Assembly (NCBI GenBank): GCA_032622095.1
Contig: CP136061.1
Coordinates: 11,613,287-11,677,286, forward strand
Length of the DNA stretch: 64,000 nucleotides
DNA from: Siphonodentalium dalli
Taxonomy: Eukaryota; Mollusca; Scaphopoda; Gadilida; Siphonodentaliidae
Direction: 5' to 3'
Made by a program: the position numbers and the translations under genes. The notes under the pieces were generated by a model. It was given only the letters and a program-made list of their open reading frames with translations. It had not been told where the DNA came from and ran no database searches. Position 1 is the first letter of the stretch, and every line of letters starts with the position of its first letter. Positions 31,455 through 48,800 of this stretch are shown here, one piece after another.

Positions 31455-33920
31455 ATACAGCATCATACCTCATTCAACAGGACTCGCCAACATAATATAT
31501 AAGTGGGATCAACCAACATCATAGCTAAATGAGCAGGATCCGACATCAGAGCTAAATTTAATGAAACCCACCAACATCATAACTAAATCAACAGGAACAA
31601 ACAACAGCATAACCAAATCAACAGGAACAAACAACAGCATAACTAAATCAACAGGAACAAACAACATCATAACTAAATCAACAGGAACCGACAACAGCAT
31701 AATTAAATCAACAGTAACCGACAACAGCATAACTAAATCAACAGCAACAAACAACATCATAACTAAATCAACATGAACCGACAACATTATAACGGAATCA
31801 ACATGAACCGACAACATTATAGCGAAATCAACAGGAACCGACAACATTATAGCGAAATCAACAGGAACAGACAACATTATAGCGAACTCGGCAGGAACCG
31901 ACAGCAGCATACCTGAATCAACATGAACTGACAACATTATAACGAAATCAGCAGGAACCGACATCACCCAGCAGGAACCGATAACATAATAGCTAAATCA
32001 TCAGGAACCGACAACATAATAGCTAAATCATCAGGAACCGACAACATAATAGCTAATCATCAGGAACCGACAACATAATAGCTAATCATCAGGAACCGAC
32101 AACATAGCGAAATCAGCCGAACCCACCAACATCATACCTGAATCAACATGAACCGACAACATTATAACGGAATCAACATGAACCGACACCATTATAGCGA
32201 AATCAGCAGGACCCACCAACAGCATACCTGAATCAACATGAACCGACAACATTATAATGGAATCAACATGAACCGACAACATTATAGCGAAATCATCAGG
32301 ACCCACCAACAACATACCTTAGTCAACATGAACCGACAACATTATAATGGAATCAACATAAACCGACAACATTATAGCGAAATCAGCAGGACCCACCAAC
32401 AGCATACCTGAATCAACATGAACCGACAACATTATAACGGAATCAACATGAACCGACAACATTATATCGAAATCAGCAGGACCCACCAACAGCATACCTG
32501 AATCAACATAAACCGACAACATTATAATAACCCGAACCCATCAACATCATATCTGAATCAACATGAACAGACAACATTATAACGGAATCAACATGAACCA
32601 ACAACATTATAGCGAAATCAGCAGGACCCACCAACAGCATACCTGAATCAACATGAACCGACAACATTATAACGGAATCAACATGAACCGACAACATTAT
32701 AGAGAAATCAGCCGAACCCACCAACAGCATATCTGAATCAACATGAACCGACAACATTATAACGAAATCAACATGAACCGACAACATTATAGCGAAATCC
32801 GCAGGGTTCGCTGACATCACTCAGCAGGATCCGACAACATCATAGCTACATCTACAGGACCCAACATTATAGCGAAATAAACAGGTACCGACAACATCAT
32901 AGCTAAATCTACAGGACCCAACATTATAGCTAAATCCACAGGAACCAACATCATAGCTAAATATACAGGACCCAACATTATAGCGAAATAAACAGGTACC
33001 GACAACATCATAGCTAAATCTACAGGACCCAACATTATAGCTAAATCTACAGGAACCAACATCATAGCTAAATCTACAGGACACAACATTATAGCGAAAT
33101 AAACAGGTACCGACAACATCATAGCTAAATCTACAGGACCCAACATTATAGCTAAATCTACAGGAACCAACATCATAGCTAAATATACAGGACCCAACAT
33201 TATAGCGAAATCTACAGGACCCACCAACATCATAGCTAAATCTACAGGAACCAACATTATAGCGAAATAAACAGGTACCGACAACATCATTGCTAAATCT
33301 ACAGGACGCACCAACAGCATACCTGAATCAACATGGACCGACAACATTATAACGGAATCAAAATGAACCGACAAGATTATAGCGAAATCAGCCGAACCCA
33401 CCAACAGCATACCTGAATCAACATGGACCGACAACATTATAACGGAATCAAAATGAACCGACAAGATTATAGCGAAATCAGCCGAACCCACCAACAGCAT
33501 ACCTGAATCAACATGGACCGACAACATTATAACGGAATCAAAATGAACCGACAAGATTATAGCGAAATCAGCAGGACCCACCAACAGCATATCTGAATCA
33601 ACATGAACCGACAACATTATAGAGAAATCAGCCGAACCAACCAACAGCATATCTGAATCAACATGAACCGACAACATTATAACGGAATCAAAATGAACCG
33701 ACAAGATTATAGCGAAATCAGCCGAACCCACCAACAGCATACCTGAATCAGCATGGACCGACAACATTATAACGGAATCAAAATGAACCGACAAGATTAT
33801 AGCGAAATCAGCAGGACCCACCAACAGCATATCTGAATCAACATGAACCGACAACATTATAACGGAATCAACATGAACCAACAACATTATAGCGAAATCA
33901 GCCGAACCCACCAATATCAT
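31455..33920. repeat. 30-bp minisatellite, subfamily B, second block
   Basis: It starts with the same unit order as the first block, then is longer because of extra local amplification (for example, three near-identical segments at 33300-33560). The final units grade into subfamily C at about 33910-33930. Confidence 0.9.
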
Positions 33921-35663
33921 GGTTAAATCCGGATGACTTACCAATATCATAGTTAAATCGGATGATCCACCAATATCATAGTTAAATCGGATGATCCACC
34001 AATATCATAGTTAAATCCGGATGACCCACCAATATCGTAGTTAAATCCGGATGACCCACCAATATCATAGTTAAATCCGGATGACCCATCAATATAATAG
34101 TTAAATCCGGAGGACCCACCAATATCATAGTTAAATCCGGATGATCCACCAACATCATAGTTAAATCCGGATGACACCCGAATATCATAGTTAAATCCGG
34201 ATGACCCACCAATATCATAGTTAAATCGGATGATCCACCAATATCATAGTTAAATGCGGATGACCCACCAATATCATTGTTAAATCCGGATTACACACCA
34301 ATATCATAGTTAAATCCGGATTACCCACCAACATATTAGTTAAATCCTGATGTCCCACCAATATCATAGTTAAATCCGGGTGACCTACCAATATCATAAC
34401 TAAATCCGGATGACCCACCAATATCATAGTTAAATCCGGATGACCCACCAACATCTTAGTTAAATCCGGAAGATCCACCAATATCATAGTTAAATCCGGA
34501 TGACAAACCAATATCATAGTTAAATCCGGACGAGCTACCAATATAATAGTTAAATCCCGATGACCCACAAATATCATAGTTAATTCCGGATGACTCACCA
34601 ATATCATATTTCAATCCGGAAGACCCACCAACATCATATTTAAATACGGATGTCCCACCAATATCATAACAAAACCCGGATGACCCACCAACATCATAGT
34701 TAAATGCGGATAACCCACCAACATCATAGTTAAATCCGGATGACCCACCAACATCATAGATAAATCCGAATGACCCACCAATATCATAGTTAAATCCGGA
34801 TGACCCACCAATATCATAGTTAAATCCGGATGACCCACCAATATCATAGTTAAATGCGGATGACCCACAGATATCATAGTTAAATCAGGATGACCCACCG
34901 ATATCATAGTTAAATCCGGATGACACACACATATCATAGTTAAATCCGGATAACCCACCAATATCATAGTTAAATCCGGATGACCCACCAACATCATAGT
35001 TAAATCCGGATGATTCACCAATATCATAGCTAAATCCGGATGACCCACCAACATCATAGTTAAATCCGGATGACACCAATATCATAGCTAAATCCGGATG
35101 ACCCACCAACATCATAGTTAAATCCGGATGACACCAATATAATAGTTAAATCCGGATGACACCAATATAATAGTTAAATCCGGATGACCCACCAATATCA
35201 TAGTTAAATCCGGATGACACACCAATATCATAGTTAAATCCGGATGACCCACCAATATCATAGTTAAATCCGGACGACCACCAATATCGTAACTAAATTC
35301 GGATGACCCACCAATATCATAGTTAAACCCGGATGACCCACCAATATCATAGTTAAATCCGGATGACCCATCAATATAATAGTTAAATCCGGAGGACCCA
35401 CCAATATCATAGTTAAATCCGGATTACACACCAATATCATAGTTAAATCAGGATGACCCATCAATATCATAGTTAAATGCGGATGATCCACCAATATCAT
35501 AGTTAAATCCGGATGACCCACCAATATCATAGTTAAATCCGGATGACCCACCAATATCATAGTTAAATCCGGATGATCCACCAATATCATAGTTAAATCC
35601 GGATGACCCACCAATATCATAACTAAATCCGGATAACCCACCAATATCATAGTTAAATCCGGA

Positions 35664-38361
35664 TTACACACCAATATCATAGTTGAAATCCGGATGACCC
35701 ACCAATATCATAGTTAAATCCGGATGACACACCAATATTATAGCTAAATCCGGATGACCCACCAATATCATAGTTAAATCCGGATGACACACCAATATAA
35801 TAGTTAAATCCGGATTACACACCAATATCAAAGTTAAATCCAGATTACCCACCAATATCATAGTTTTATCCGGATGATACACCAATATCATAGTTAAATC
35901 CGGATGACCCACCAATATCATAGTTAAATCCGGATGACCCACCAATATGGTTAAATCAGGATGTCCCCCCAATATCTTGGTTAAATCAGGATGTCCCACC
36001 AATATCATAGTTAAATCAGGATGACACACCAATATCATAACTAAATCCGGATGACACACCAATATCATAACTAAATCCGGATGACCCACCAATATCATAG
36101 TTAAATCCGGATGATCCACCAATATCATAGTTAAATCCGGATGACACACGAACATCATAGTTAAATCCGGATGACCCACCAATATCATAGTTAAATCCGG
36201 ATGACCCACCAATATCATAGTTAAATCCGGATGATCCACCAATATCATAGTTAAATCAGGATGACCTACCAATATCATAGTTAAATCAGAAATACACACC
36301 AATATCATAGTTAAATCCGGATGACCCACCAACATCATAGTTAAATCCGGATGACCCACCAACATCATAGTTAAATCCGGATGACACACCAACATAGGTA
36401 AATCCGGATAACACACCAACATCATTGTTAAAACCGGCTGACACACCAATATCATAGTTAAATCCGGATGACCCACCAATATCATAGTTAAATCCGGATG
36501 ACCCATCAATAACATAGTTAAATCCGGATGACCCACCAATATCATAGTTAAATCCGGATGACACACCAACATAGTTAAATCTGGGTGACACACCAATATC
36601 ATAACTAAATCAGGATGACCCACCAATATCATAGTTAAATCCGGATGACACCACCAATATCAAAGTTAAATCCGGATGACCCACCAATATCATAACTAAA
36701 TACGGATGACCCACCAATATCATAGTTTAATCCGGATGTCCCACCAATATCATAGTTAAATCCGGATGATTTACCAATATCATAGTTAAATCAGGATGTC
36801 CCACCAACATCAGTTAAATCCGGTTGACCCACCAATACCATAGTTAAATCCGGATGACCCACCAACATCATAGTTAAATGCGGATGACCCACCAACATCA
36901 TAAATAAATCCGGACGATCCACCAATATCATAACTAAATCCGGATGATCCACCAATATCATAGTTAAATCCGGATGACCCACCAACATCATAGTTAAATC
37001 CGGATGCCCCACCAACATCATAGTTAAATACGGATGACCCACCAATATCATAACTAAATCCGGATAACCCACCAATATCATAGTTAAATCCGGATTACAC
37101 ACCAATATCATAGTTAAATCCGGATGACCCACCAATATCATAGTTAAATCCGGATGACACACCAATATCATAGCTAAATCCGGATGACCCACCAATATCA
37201 TAGTTACATCCGGATGACACACCAATATAATAGATAAATCCGGATTACACACCAATATCAAAGTTAAATCCAGATGACCCACCAATATCATAGTTTTATC
37301 CGGATGACACACCAATATCATAGTTAAATCCGGATGACCCACCAATATCATAGTTAAATCCGGATGGCCCACCAATATCATAACTAAATCCGGATAACCC
37401 ACCAATATCATAGTTAAATCCGGATTAAATACCAATATCATAGTTAAATCCGGATTACACACCAATATCATAGTTAAATCAGGATGATCCACCAACATCA
37501 TAGTTAAATCCGGATGAATCACCAATATCATAGTTAAATGCGGATAACCCACCAACATCATAGTTAAATCTGGATGATCGACCAATATCATAGTTAAATC
37601 CGGATGACCCACCAATATCATAGTTAAATCCGGATGATCCACCAATATCATAGTTAAATCCGGATGACCCACCAATATGGTTAAATCAGGATGTCCCCCA
37701 ATATCATGGTTAAATCAGGATGTCCCACCAATATCATAGTTAAATCAGGATGACACACCAATATCATAACTAAATCCGGATGACCCACCAATATCATAGT
37801 TAAATCCGGATGACCCACCAATATCATAGTTAAATCCGGATGATCCACCAATATCATAGTTAAATCCGGATGACACACGAACATCATAGTTAAATCCGGA
37901 TGACCCACCAATATCATAGCTAAATCCGGATGATCCACCAATATCATAGTTAAATCCGGATGACCCACCAATATCATAGTTAAATCAGGATGACCAACCA
38001 ATATCATAGTTAAATCAGAAATACACACCAATATCATAGTTAAATCCGGATGACCCACCAACATCATAGTTAAATCCGGATGACCCACCAACATCATAGT
38101 TAAATTCGGATGACACACCAACATAGTTAAATCCGGATAACCCACCAACATCATTGTTAAAACCGGATGACACACCAATATCATAGTTAAATCCGGATGA
38201 CCCACCAATATCATAGTTAAATCCGGATGACCCATCAATAACATAGTTAAATCCGGATGACCCACCAATATCATAGTTAAATCCGGATGACACACCAACA
38301 TAGTTAAATCTGGGTGACACACCAATATCATAACTAAATCAGGATGACCCACCAATATCAT
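35664..38361. repeat. Large internal duplication within subfamily C
   Basis: The unit order ending at 36632 recurs ending at 38361, an offset of 1729 bp, with the same rare units (the shortened catagttaaatctggg-type unit, the aaatcagaaatacacacc unit and others). A further related but more diverged block ends near 40690. Confidence 0.7.
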
Positions 38362-41300
38362 AGTTAAATCCGGATGACACCACCAATATCATAGTTAAAT
38401 CCGGATGACCCACCAATATCATAACTAAATACGGATGACCCACCAATATCATAGTTAAATCCGGATGATCCACCAACATCATAGTTAAATCCGGATGTCC
38501 CACCAATATCATAGTTAAATACGGATGATCCACCAATATCATAGTTAAATCCCGATGACACCACCAATATCATAGTTAAATCCGGATGACCCACCAATAT
38601 CATAGTTAAATCCGGATGACCCACCAATATCATGGTTAAATCAGGATGTCCCACCAATATCATGGTTAAATCAGGATGTCCCACCCCACCAATATCATAA
38701 CTAAATCCGGATAACCCACCAATATCATAACTAAATCCGGATAACCCACCAATATCATAGTTAAATCCGGATTACACACCAATATCATAGTTAAATCCGG
38801 ATGACCCACCAATATCATAGTTAAATCCGGATGACACACCAATATCATAGTTAAATCCGGATTACCCACCAATATCATAGTTAAATCCGGATGACACACC
38901 AATATCATAGTTTAATCCGGATTACACACCAATATCATAAATAAATCCAGATGACCCACCAATATCATAGTTTAATCCGGATGACAAACCAATATCATAT
39001 TTAAATCCGGATGACCCACCAATATCATAGTTAAATCCGGATGACCCACCAATATCACAACTAAATCCGGATAACCCACCAATATCATTGATAAATCCGG
39101 ATTACACTCCAATATCATAGTTAAATCCGGATTACACACAAATATCATAGTTAAATCAGGATGATCCACCAACATCATAGTTAAATCCGGATGACCCACC
39201 AACATCATAGTTAAATCCGGATTAAACACCAATATCATAACTAAATCAGGATGACCCACCAATATCATAGTTAAATCCTGATGACACCACCAATATCATA
39301 GTTAAATCCGGATGACCCACCAATATCAAAACTAAATACGGATGACCCACCAATATCATAGTTAAATCCGGATGATCGACCAATATCATAGTTAAATCCG
39401 GACGACCCACCAATATCATAGTTAAATCCGGATTACACACCAATATCATAGTTAAATCCGGATGATCCACCAACATCATAGTTGAATCCGGATGTCCCAC
39501 CAATATCATAGTTAAATACGGATGATCCACCAATATCATAGTTAAATCCCGATGACCCACCAATATCATAGTTAAATCCGGATGATCCACCAATATCATA
39601 GTTAAATCCGGATGACCCACCAATATCATGGTTAAATCAGGATGCCCCACCAATATCATGGTTAAATCAGGATGTCCCACCAATATCATGGTTAAATCAG
39701 GATGTCCCACCAATATCATAGTTAAATCCGGATGACCCACCAATACCATAGTTAAATCCGGATGATCCACCAATATCATAGTTAAATCCGGATGACCCAC
39801 CAATATCATGGTTAAATCAGGATGTCCCACCAATATCATGGTTAAATCAGGATGTCCCACCAATATCATAGTTAAATCCGGATGACCCTTCAATACCATA
39901 GTTAAATCAGGATGACACACCAATATCATATCTAAATCCGGATGACCCACCAATATCATATTTAAATCCGGATGACCCACCAATATCATAGTTAAATCCG
40001 GATGATCCACCAATATCATAGTTAAATCCGGATGACCCGCCAATATGGGAATCAGGATTTCCCACCAATATCATGGTTAAATCAGGATGTCCCACCAATA
40101 TCATAGTTAAATCCGAATAACCCACAAATACCATAGTTAAATCAGGATGACACTCCAATATCATAACTAAATCCGGATGACCCACCAATATCATAGTTAA
40201 ATCCGGACGACCAACCAATATCATAGTTAAATCCGGATGATCCACCAATATCATAGATAAATCCGGATGACCCACCAATATCATAGTTAAATCCGGATGA
40301 CCCACCAATATCATAGTTAAATCAGAAATACACACCAATATCATAATTAAATCCGGATGACCCACCAGCATCATAGTTAAATCCGGATGACCCACGAACA
40401 TCATATTTAAATCCGGATGACACACCAACATAGTTAAATCCGGATAACCCACCAACATCATTGTTAAAACCGGATGACACACCAATATCGTAGTTAAATC
40501 CGGATGACCCACCAACATCATAGTTAAATCCGGATAACCCACCATCATCATAGTTAAATCCGGATGGCACAACAATATCATATTTAAATCCGGATGACCA
40601 ACCAATATCATAGTTAAATCCGGATGACCCACCAATATCATAGTTAAATCCGGATGAGCCACCAATATCATAGATAAATCAGGATGGTCCACCTATATCA
40701 TAGTTAAATCCGGATGACCCACCAACATCATATTTAAATAGGCAGAACTAACCAACATCATAGTTAAATCCGGATGACACACCAATATCATAGTTAAATC
40801 CGGATGACCCACCAACATCATAGTTAAATCCGGATAACCCCCCAACATCATAGTTAAATCCGGATGACACACCAATATCATAGTTAAATCCGGACGACAC
40901 ACCAATATCATAGTTAAATCCAGATGACCCACCAATATCATAGTTAAATCCGGATGACCCACCAACATCATAGTTAAATCCGGATGACCCACCAATATCA
41001 TAGTTAAATCCGGATGACCCACCAATATCATAGTTAAATCCGGATGACCCACAATATTATAGTTAAATCCGGATGACCCACAATATTATAGTTAAATCCG
41101 GATGACTCAACAATATCATAGTTAAATCCGGATGACACACCAATATCATAGTTAAATCCGGATGACACACCAATATCATATTTAAATCCGGATGATCCAC
41201 CTATATCATAGATAAATCCGGATAACCCACCAATATCATAGTTAAATCCCGATGACCCACCAATATCATAGTTAAATCAGGATGACCCACCAATATCACA

Positions 41301-42888
41301 GTTAAATCAGGATGACCCACCAATATCATAGTTAAATCCCGATGATCCACCAATATTATAACTAAATCCGGATGATCCACCAATACCACAGTTAAATTTG
41401 GATGACCCGCCAATATCATAGTTAAATCCGGATTACACACCAATATCATTGTTAAATCCGGATGATCCACCAATATCATAACTAAATTCGGATGTCCCAC
41501 CAATATCATAGTTAAATCCGGATGACACACCAATATCATTGTTAAATCCGGATGACCCACCAATATCATAGTTAAATCCGGATGACCCACCAATATCATG
41601 GTTAAATCAGGATGTCCCACCAATATCATGGTTAAATCAGGATGTCCCACCAGTATCATAGTTAAATCCGGATGACCCACCAATATCATGGTTAAATCAG
41701 GATGTTCCACCAATATCATGGTTAAATCAGGATGTCCCACCAATATCATGGTTAAATCAGGATGTCCCACCAATATCATAGTTAAATCCGGATGACCCAC
41801 CAATACCATAGTTAAATCCAGATGATCCACCAATATCATAGTTAAATCCGGATGACCCACCAATATCATGGTTAAATCAGGATGTCCCACCAATATCATG
41901 GTTAAATCAGGATGTCCCACCAGTATCATAGTTAAATCCGGATGACCCACCAATACCATAGTTAAATCAGGATGACACACCAATATCATATCTAAATCCG
42001 GATGACCCACCAATATCATAGTTAAATCCGGATGACCCACCAATATCATAGTTAAATCCGGATGATCCACCAATATCATAGTTAAATCCGGATGACCCAC
42101 CAATATGGTTAAATCAGGATGTCCCACCGATATCATGGTTAAATCAGGATGTCCCACCAATATCATAGTTAAATCCGGATAACCCACAAATACCATAGTT
42201 AAATCAGGATGACACTCCAGTATTATAACTAAATCCGGATGACCCACCAATATCATAGTTAAATCCGGTTGATTCACCAATATCATAGTTAAATCCGGAT
42301 GACACACGAACATCATAGTTAAATCCGGATGACCCACCAATATCATAGTTAAATCCGGATGATCCACTAATATCATAGTTAAATCCGGATGACCCACCAA
42401 TATCATAGTTAAATCAGGATGACCCACCAATATCATAGTTAAATCAGAAATACACACCAATATCATAGTTAAATCCGGATGACCCACCAACATCATAGTT
42501 AAATCCGGATGACCCACCAACATCATATTTAAATCCGGATGACACACCAACATAGTTAAATCCGGATAACCCACCAACATCATTGTTAAAACCGGATGAC
42601 ACACCAATATCATAGTTAAATCCGGATGACCCACCAATATCATAGTTAAATCCGGATGACCCACCAACATCATAGTTAAATGCGGATAACCCACCATCAT
42701 CATAGTTAAATCCGGACGACATACCAATTTCATAGTTAAATCCGGATGACCCACCAATATCATAGTTAAATCCGGATGACCCACCAATATCATAGTTGAA
42801 ATACGGATGACCCACCAATATCATTGTTAAATCCGGATGGTCCACCTATATCATAGTTAAATCCGGATGACCCACCAACATCATATTT

Positions 42889-45800
42889 AAATAGGCAGAA
42901 CTCACCAACATCATAGTTAAATCCGGATGACACACCAATATCATAGTTAAATCCGGATGACACACCAATATCATAGTTAAATCCGGATGACACACCAATA
43001 TCATATTTAAATCCGGATGATCCACCTATATCATAGATAAATCCGGATAACCCACCAATATCATAGTTAAATCCCGATGACCCACCAATATCATAGTTAA
43101 ATCAGGATGACCCACCAATATCACAGTTAAATCAGGATGACCCACCAATATCATAGTTAAATCCCGATGATCCACCAATATTATAACTAAATCCGGATGA
43201 CCCACCAATATGGTTAAATCAGGATGTCCCACCGATATCATGGTTAAATCAGGATGTCCCACCAATATCATAGTTAAATCCGGATAACCCACAAATACCA
43301 TAGTTAAATCAGGATGACACTCCAGTATCATAACTAAATCCGGATGACCCACCAATATCATAGTTAAATCCGGATGACCCACCAATATCATAGTTAAATC
43401 CGGATGATTCACCAATATCATAGTTAAATCCGGATGACACACGAACATCATAGTTAAATCCGGATGACCCACCAATATCATAGTTAAATCCGGATGATCC
43501 ACTAATATCATAGTTAAATCCGGATGACCCACCAATATCATAGTTAAATCAGGATGACCCACCAATATCATAGTTAAATCAGAAATACACACCAATATCA
43601 TAGTTAAATCCGGATGACCCACCAACATCATAGTTAAATCCGGATGACCCACCAAAATCATATTTAAATCCGGATGACACACCAACATAGTTAAATCCGG
43701 ATAACCCACCAACATCATTGTTAAAACCGGATGACACACCAATATCATAGTTAAATCCGGATGACCCACCAATATCATAGTTAAATCCGGATGACCCACC
43801 AACATCATAGTTAAATGCGGATAACCCACCATCATCATAGTTAAATCCGGATGACACACCAATATCATAGTTAAATCCGGATGAACCACCAATATCATAG
43901 TTAAATCCGGATGACCCACCAATATCATAGTTGAAATACGGATGACCCACCAATATCATTGTTAAATCCGGATGGTCCACCTATATCATAGTTAAATCCG
44001 GATGACCCACCAACATCATATTTAAATAGGCAGAACTCACCAACATCATAGTTAAATCCGGATGACACACCAATATCATAGTTAAATCCGGATAACCCAC
44101 CAACATCATAGTTAAATCCGGATGACACACCAATATCATAGTTAAATCCGGACGACACACCAATATCATAGTTAAATCCGGATGACACACCAATATCATA
44201 GTTAAATCCGGATGACCCACCAACATCATAGTTAAATCCGGATAACCCACCAACATCATAGTTAAATCCGGATGACCGACCAATATCATAGTTAAATCCG
44301 GATGACCCACCAATATCATAGTTAAATCCGGATGACCCACCAATATCATAGTTAAATCCGGTTGACCCACCAATATCATAGTTAAATCCGGATGACCAAC
44401 CAATACCACAGTTAAATCTGGATGACACACCAATATCATAGTTAAATCCGGACGACCCACCAATATCATAGTTAAATCCGGACGACCCACCAATATCATA
44501 ATTAAATCCGGATTATCCACCAATATCATAGTTAAATCAGGATGACCCACCAATTTCATAGTTAAATCCGGATGACCCACCAATATTCTAGTTAAATCCG
44601 GATGACACACCAATATCATAGTTAAATCCGGATGACCCACCAATATCATAGTTAAATCCGGATAACCCACCAATATCATAGTTAAATCCGGATGACACAA
44701 CAATATCATAGTTAAATCCGGATGACCAACCAATATCATAGTTAAATCCGGATGACCCACCAATATCATAGTTAAATCCGGATGAGCCACCAATATCTTA
44801 GATAAATCAGGATGGTCCACCTATATCATAGTTAAATCCGGACGACCCACCAACATCATATTTAAATAGGCAGAACTCACCAACATCATAGTTAAATCCG
44901 GATGACACACCAATATCATAGTTAAATCCGGATGACCCACCAACATCATAGTTAAATCCGGATAACCCACCAACATCATAGTTAAATCCGGATGACCCAC
45001 CAACATCATAGTTAAATCCGGATGACCCACCAACATCATATTTAAATCCGGATGACACACCAACATAGTTAAATCCGGATAACCCACCAACATCATTGTT
45101 AAAACCGGATGACACACCAATATCATAGTTAAATCCGGATGACCCACCAATATCATAGTTAAATCCGGATGACCCACCAACATCATAGTTAAATGCGGAT
45201 AACCCACCATCATCATAGTTAAATCCGGATGACACACCAATATCATAGTTAAATCCGGATGACCCACCAATATCATAGTTAAATCCGGATGACCCACCAA
45301 TATCATAGTTGAAATACGGATGACCCACCAATATCATTGTTAAATCCGGATGGTCCACCTATATCATAGTTAAATCCGGATGACCCACCAACATCATATT
45401 TAAATAGGCAGAACTCACCAACATCATAGTTAAATCCGGATGACGCACCAATATCATAGTTAAATCCGGATAACCCACCAACATCATAGTTAAATCCGGA
45501 TGACACACCAATATCATAGTTAAATCCGGACGACACACCAATATCATAGTTAAATCCGGATGACACACCAATATCATAGTTAAATCCGGATGACCCACCA
45601 ACATCATAGTTAAATCCGGATAACCCACCAACATCATAGTTAAATCCGGATGACCGACCAATATCATAGTTAAATCCGGATGACCCACCAATATCATAGT
45701 TAAATCCGGATGACCCACCAATATCATAGTTAAATCCGGTTGACCCACCAATATCATAGTTAAATCCGGATGACCAACCAATACCACAGTTAAATCTGGA

Positions 45801-48800
45801 TGACACACCAATATCATAGTTAAATCCGGATGACCCACCAACATCATAGTTAAATCCGGATGACACACCAATATCATAGTTAAATCCGGATGACCCACCA
45901 ACATCATAGTTAAATCCGGATAACCCACCAACATCATAGTTAAATCCGGATGACCGACCAATATCATAGTTAAATCCGGATGACCCACCAATATCATAGT
46001 TAAATCCGGATGACCCACCAATATCATAGTTAAATCCGGTTGACCCACCAATATCATAGTTAAATCCGGATGACCAACCAATACCACAGTTAAATCTGGA
46101 TGACACACGAATATCATAGTTAAATCCGGACGACCCACCAATATCATAGTTAAATCCGGACGACCCACCAATATCATAATTAAATCCGGATTACCCACCA
46201 ATATCATAGTTAAATCAGGATGACCCACCAATTTCATAGTTAAATCCGGATGACCCACCAATATTCTAGTTAAATCCGGATGACCCACCAATATCATAGT
46301 TAAATCCGGATGACCCACCAATATCATAGTTAAATCCGGATGACCCACCAATATCATAGTTAAATCCGGATGACCCACCAACATCATAGTTAAATGCGGA
46401 TAACCCACCATCATCATAGTTAAATCCGGATGACACACCAATATCATAGTTAAATCCGGATGACCCACCAATATCATAGTTAAATCCGGATGACCCACCA
46501 ATATAATAGTTGAAATACGGATGACCCACCAATATCATAGTTAAATCCGGATGGTCCACCTATATCATAGTTAAATCCGGATGACCCACCAACATCATAT
46601 TTAAATAGGCAGAACTCCCCAACATCATAGTTAAATCCGGATGACACACCAATATCATAGTTAAATCCGGACGACACACCAATATCATAGTTAAATCCGG
46701 ATGACACACCAATATCATAGTTAAATCCGGACGACACACCAATATCATAGTTAAATCCGGATGACACACCAATATCATAGTTAAATCCGGATGACCCACC
46801 AATATCATAGTTAAATCAGGATGACCCACCAATTTCATAGTTAAATCCGGATGACCCACCAATATTCTAGTTAAATCCGGATGACCCACCAATATCATAG
46901 TTAAATCCGGATGACCCACCAATATCATAGTTAAATCCGGATGACCCACCAATATCATAGTTAAATCCGGATGACCCACCAACATCATAGTTAAATGCGG
47001 ATAACCCACCATCATCATAGTTAAATCCGGATGACACACCAATATCATAGTTAAATCCGGATGACCCACCAATATCATAGTTAAATCCGGATGACCCACC
47101 AATATCATAGTTGAAATACGGATGACCCACCAATATCATTGTTAAATCCGGATGGTCCACCTATATCATAGTTAAATCCGGATGACCCACCAACATCATA
47201 TTTAAATAGTCAGAACTCACCAACATCATAGTTAAATCCGGATGACACACCAATATCATAGTTAAATCCGGATAACCCACCAACATCATAGTTAAATCCG
47301 GATGACACACCAATATCATAGTTAAATCCGGACGACACACCAATATCATAGTTAAATCCGGATGACTCACCAATATCATAGTTAAATCCGGATAACCCAC
47401 CAACATCATAGTTAAATCCGGATGACCCACCAATATCATAGTTAAATCCGGTTGACCCACCAATATCATAGTTAAATCCGGATGACCCACCAATATCATA
47501 GTTAAATCCGGTTGACCCACCAATATCATAGTTAAATCCGGTTGACCCACCAATATCATAGTTAAATCCGGATGACCAACCAATACCACAGTTAAATCTG
47601 GATGACACACCAATATCATAGTTAAATCCGAATGACCCACCAACATCATAGTTAAATCCGGATGACACACCAATATCATATTTAAATCCGGATGACACAC
47701 CAACATAGTTAAATCCGGATAACCCACCAACATCATTGTTAAATCCGGATGACACACCAATATCATAGTTAAATCCGGATAACCCACCAACATCATAGTT
47801 AAATCCGGATGACACACCAATATCATAGTTAAATCCGGACGACACACCAATATCATAGTTAAATCCGGATGACACACCAATATCATAGTTAAATCCGGAT
47901 GACCCTCCAACATCATAGTTAAATCCGGATAACCCACCAACATCATAGTTAAATCCGGATGACCGACCAATATCATAGTTAAATCCGGATGACCCACCAA
48001 TATCATAGTTAAATCCGGATGACCCACCAATATCATAGTTAAATCCGGTTGACCCACCAATATCATAGTTAAATCCGGATGACCAACCAATACCACAGTT
48101 AAATCTGGATGACACACCAATATCATAGTTAAATCCGGATGACCCACCAACATCATAGTTAAATCCGGATGACACACCAATATCATAATTAAATCCGGAT
48201 GACCCACCAACATCATAGTTAAATCCGGATAACCCACCAACATCATAGTTAAATCCGGATGACCGACCAATATCATAGTTAAATCCGGATGACCCACCAA
48301 TATCATAGTTAAATCCGGATGACCCACCAATATCATAGTTAAATCCGGTTGACCCACCAATATCATAGTTAAATCCGGATGACCAACCAATACCACAGTT
48401 AAATCTGGATGACACACCAATATCATAGTTAAATCCGGACGACCCACCAATATCATAGTTAAATCCGGACGACCCACCAATATCATAATTAAATCCGGAT
48501 TACCCACCAATATCATAGTTAAATCAGGATGACCCACCAATTTCATAGATAAATCCGGATGACCCACCAATATTCTAGTTAAATCCGGATGACCCACCAA
48601 TATCATAGTTAAATCCGGATGACCCACCAATATCATAGTTAAATCCGGATGACCCACCAATATCATAGTTAAATCCGGATGACCCACCAACATCATAGTT
48701 AAATGCGGATAACCCACCATCATCATAGTTAAATCCGGATGACACACCAATATCATAGTTAAATCCGGATGACCCACCAATATCATAGTTAAATCCGGAT

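Noticed and set aside
29899-33920. Minus-strand ORFs with MLSVPVDFAI-type units
   Set aside because: Same reason. Unit lengths of 26-30 bp shift the frame often, and no splice or start context is seen.
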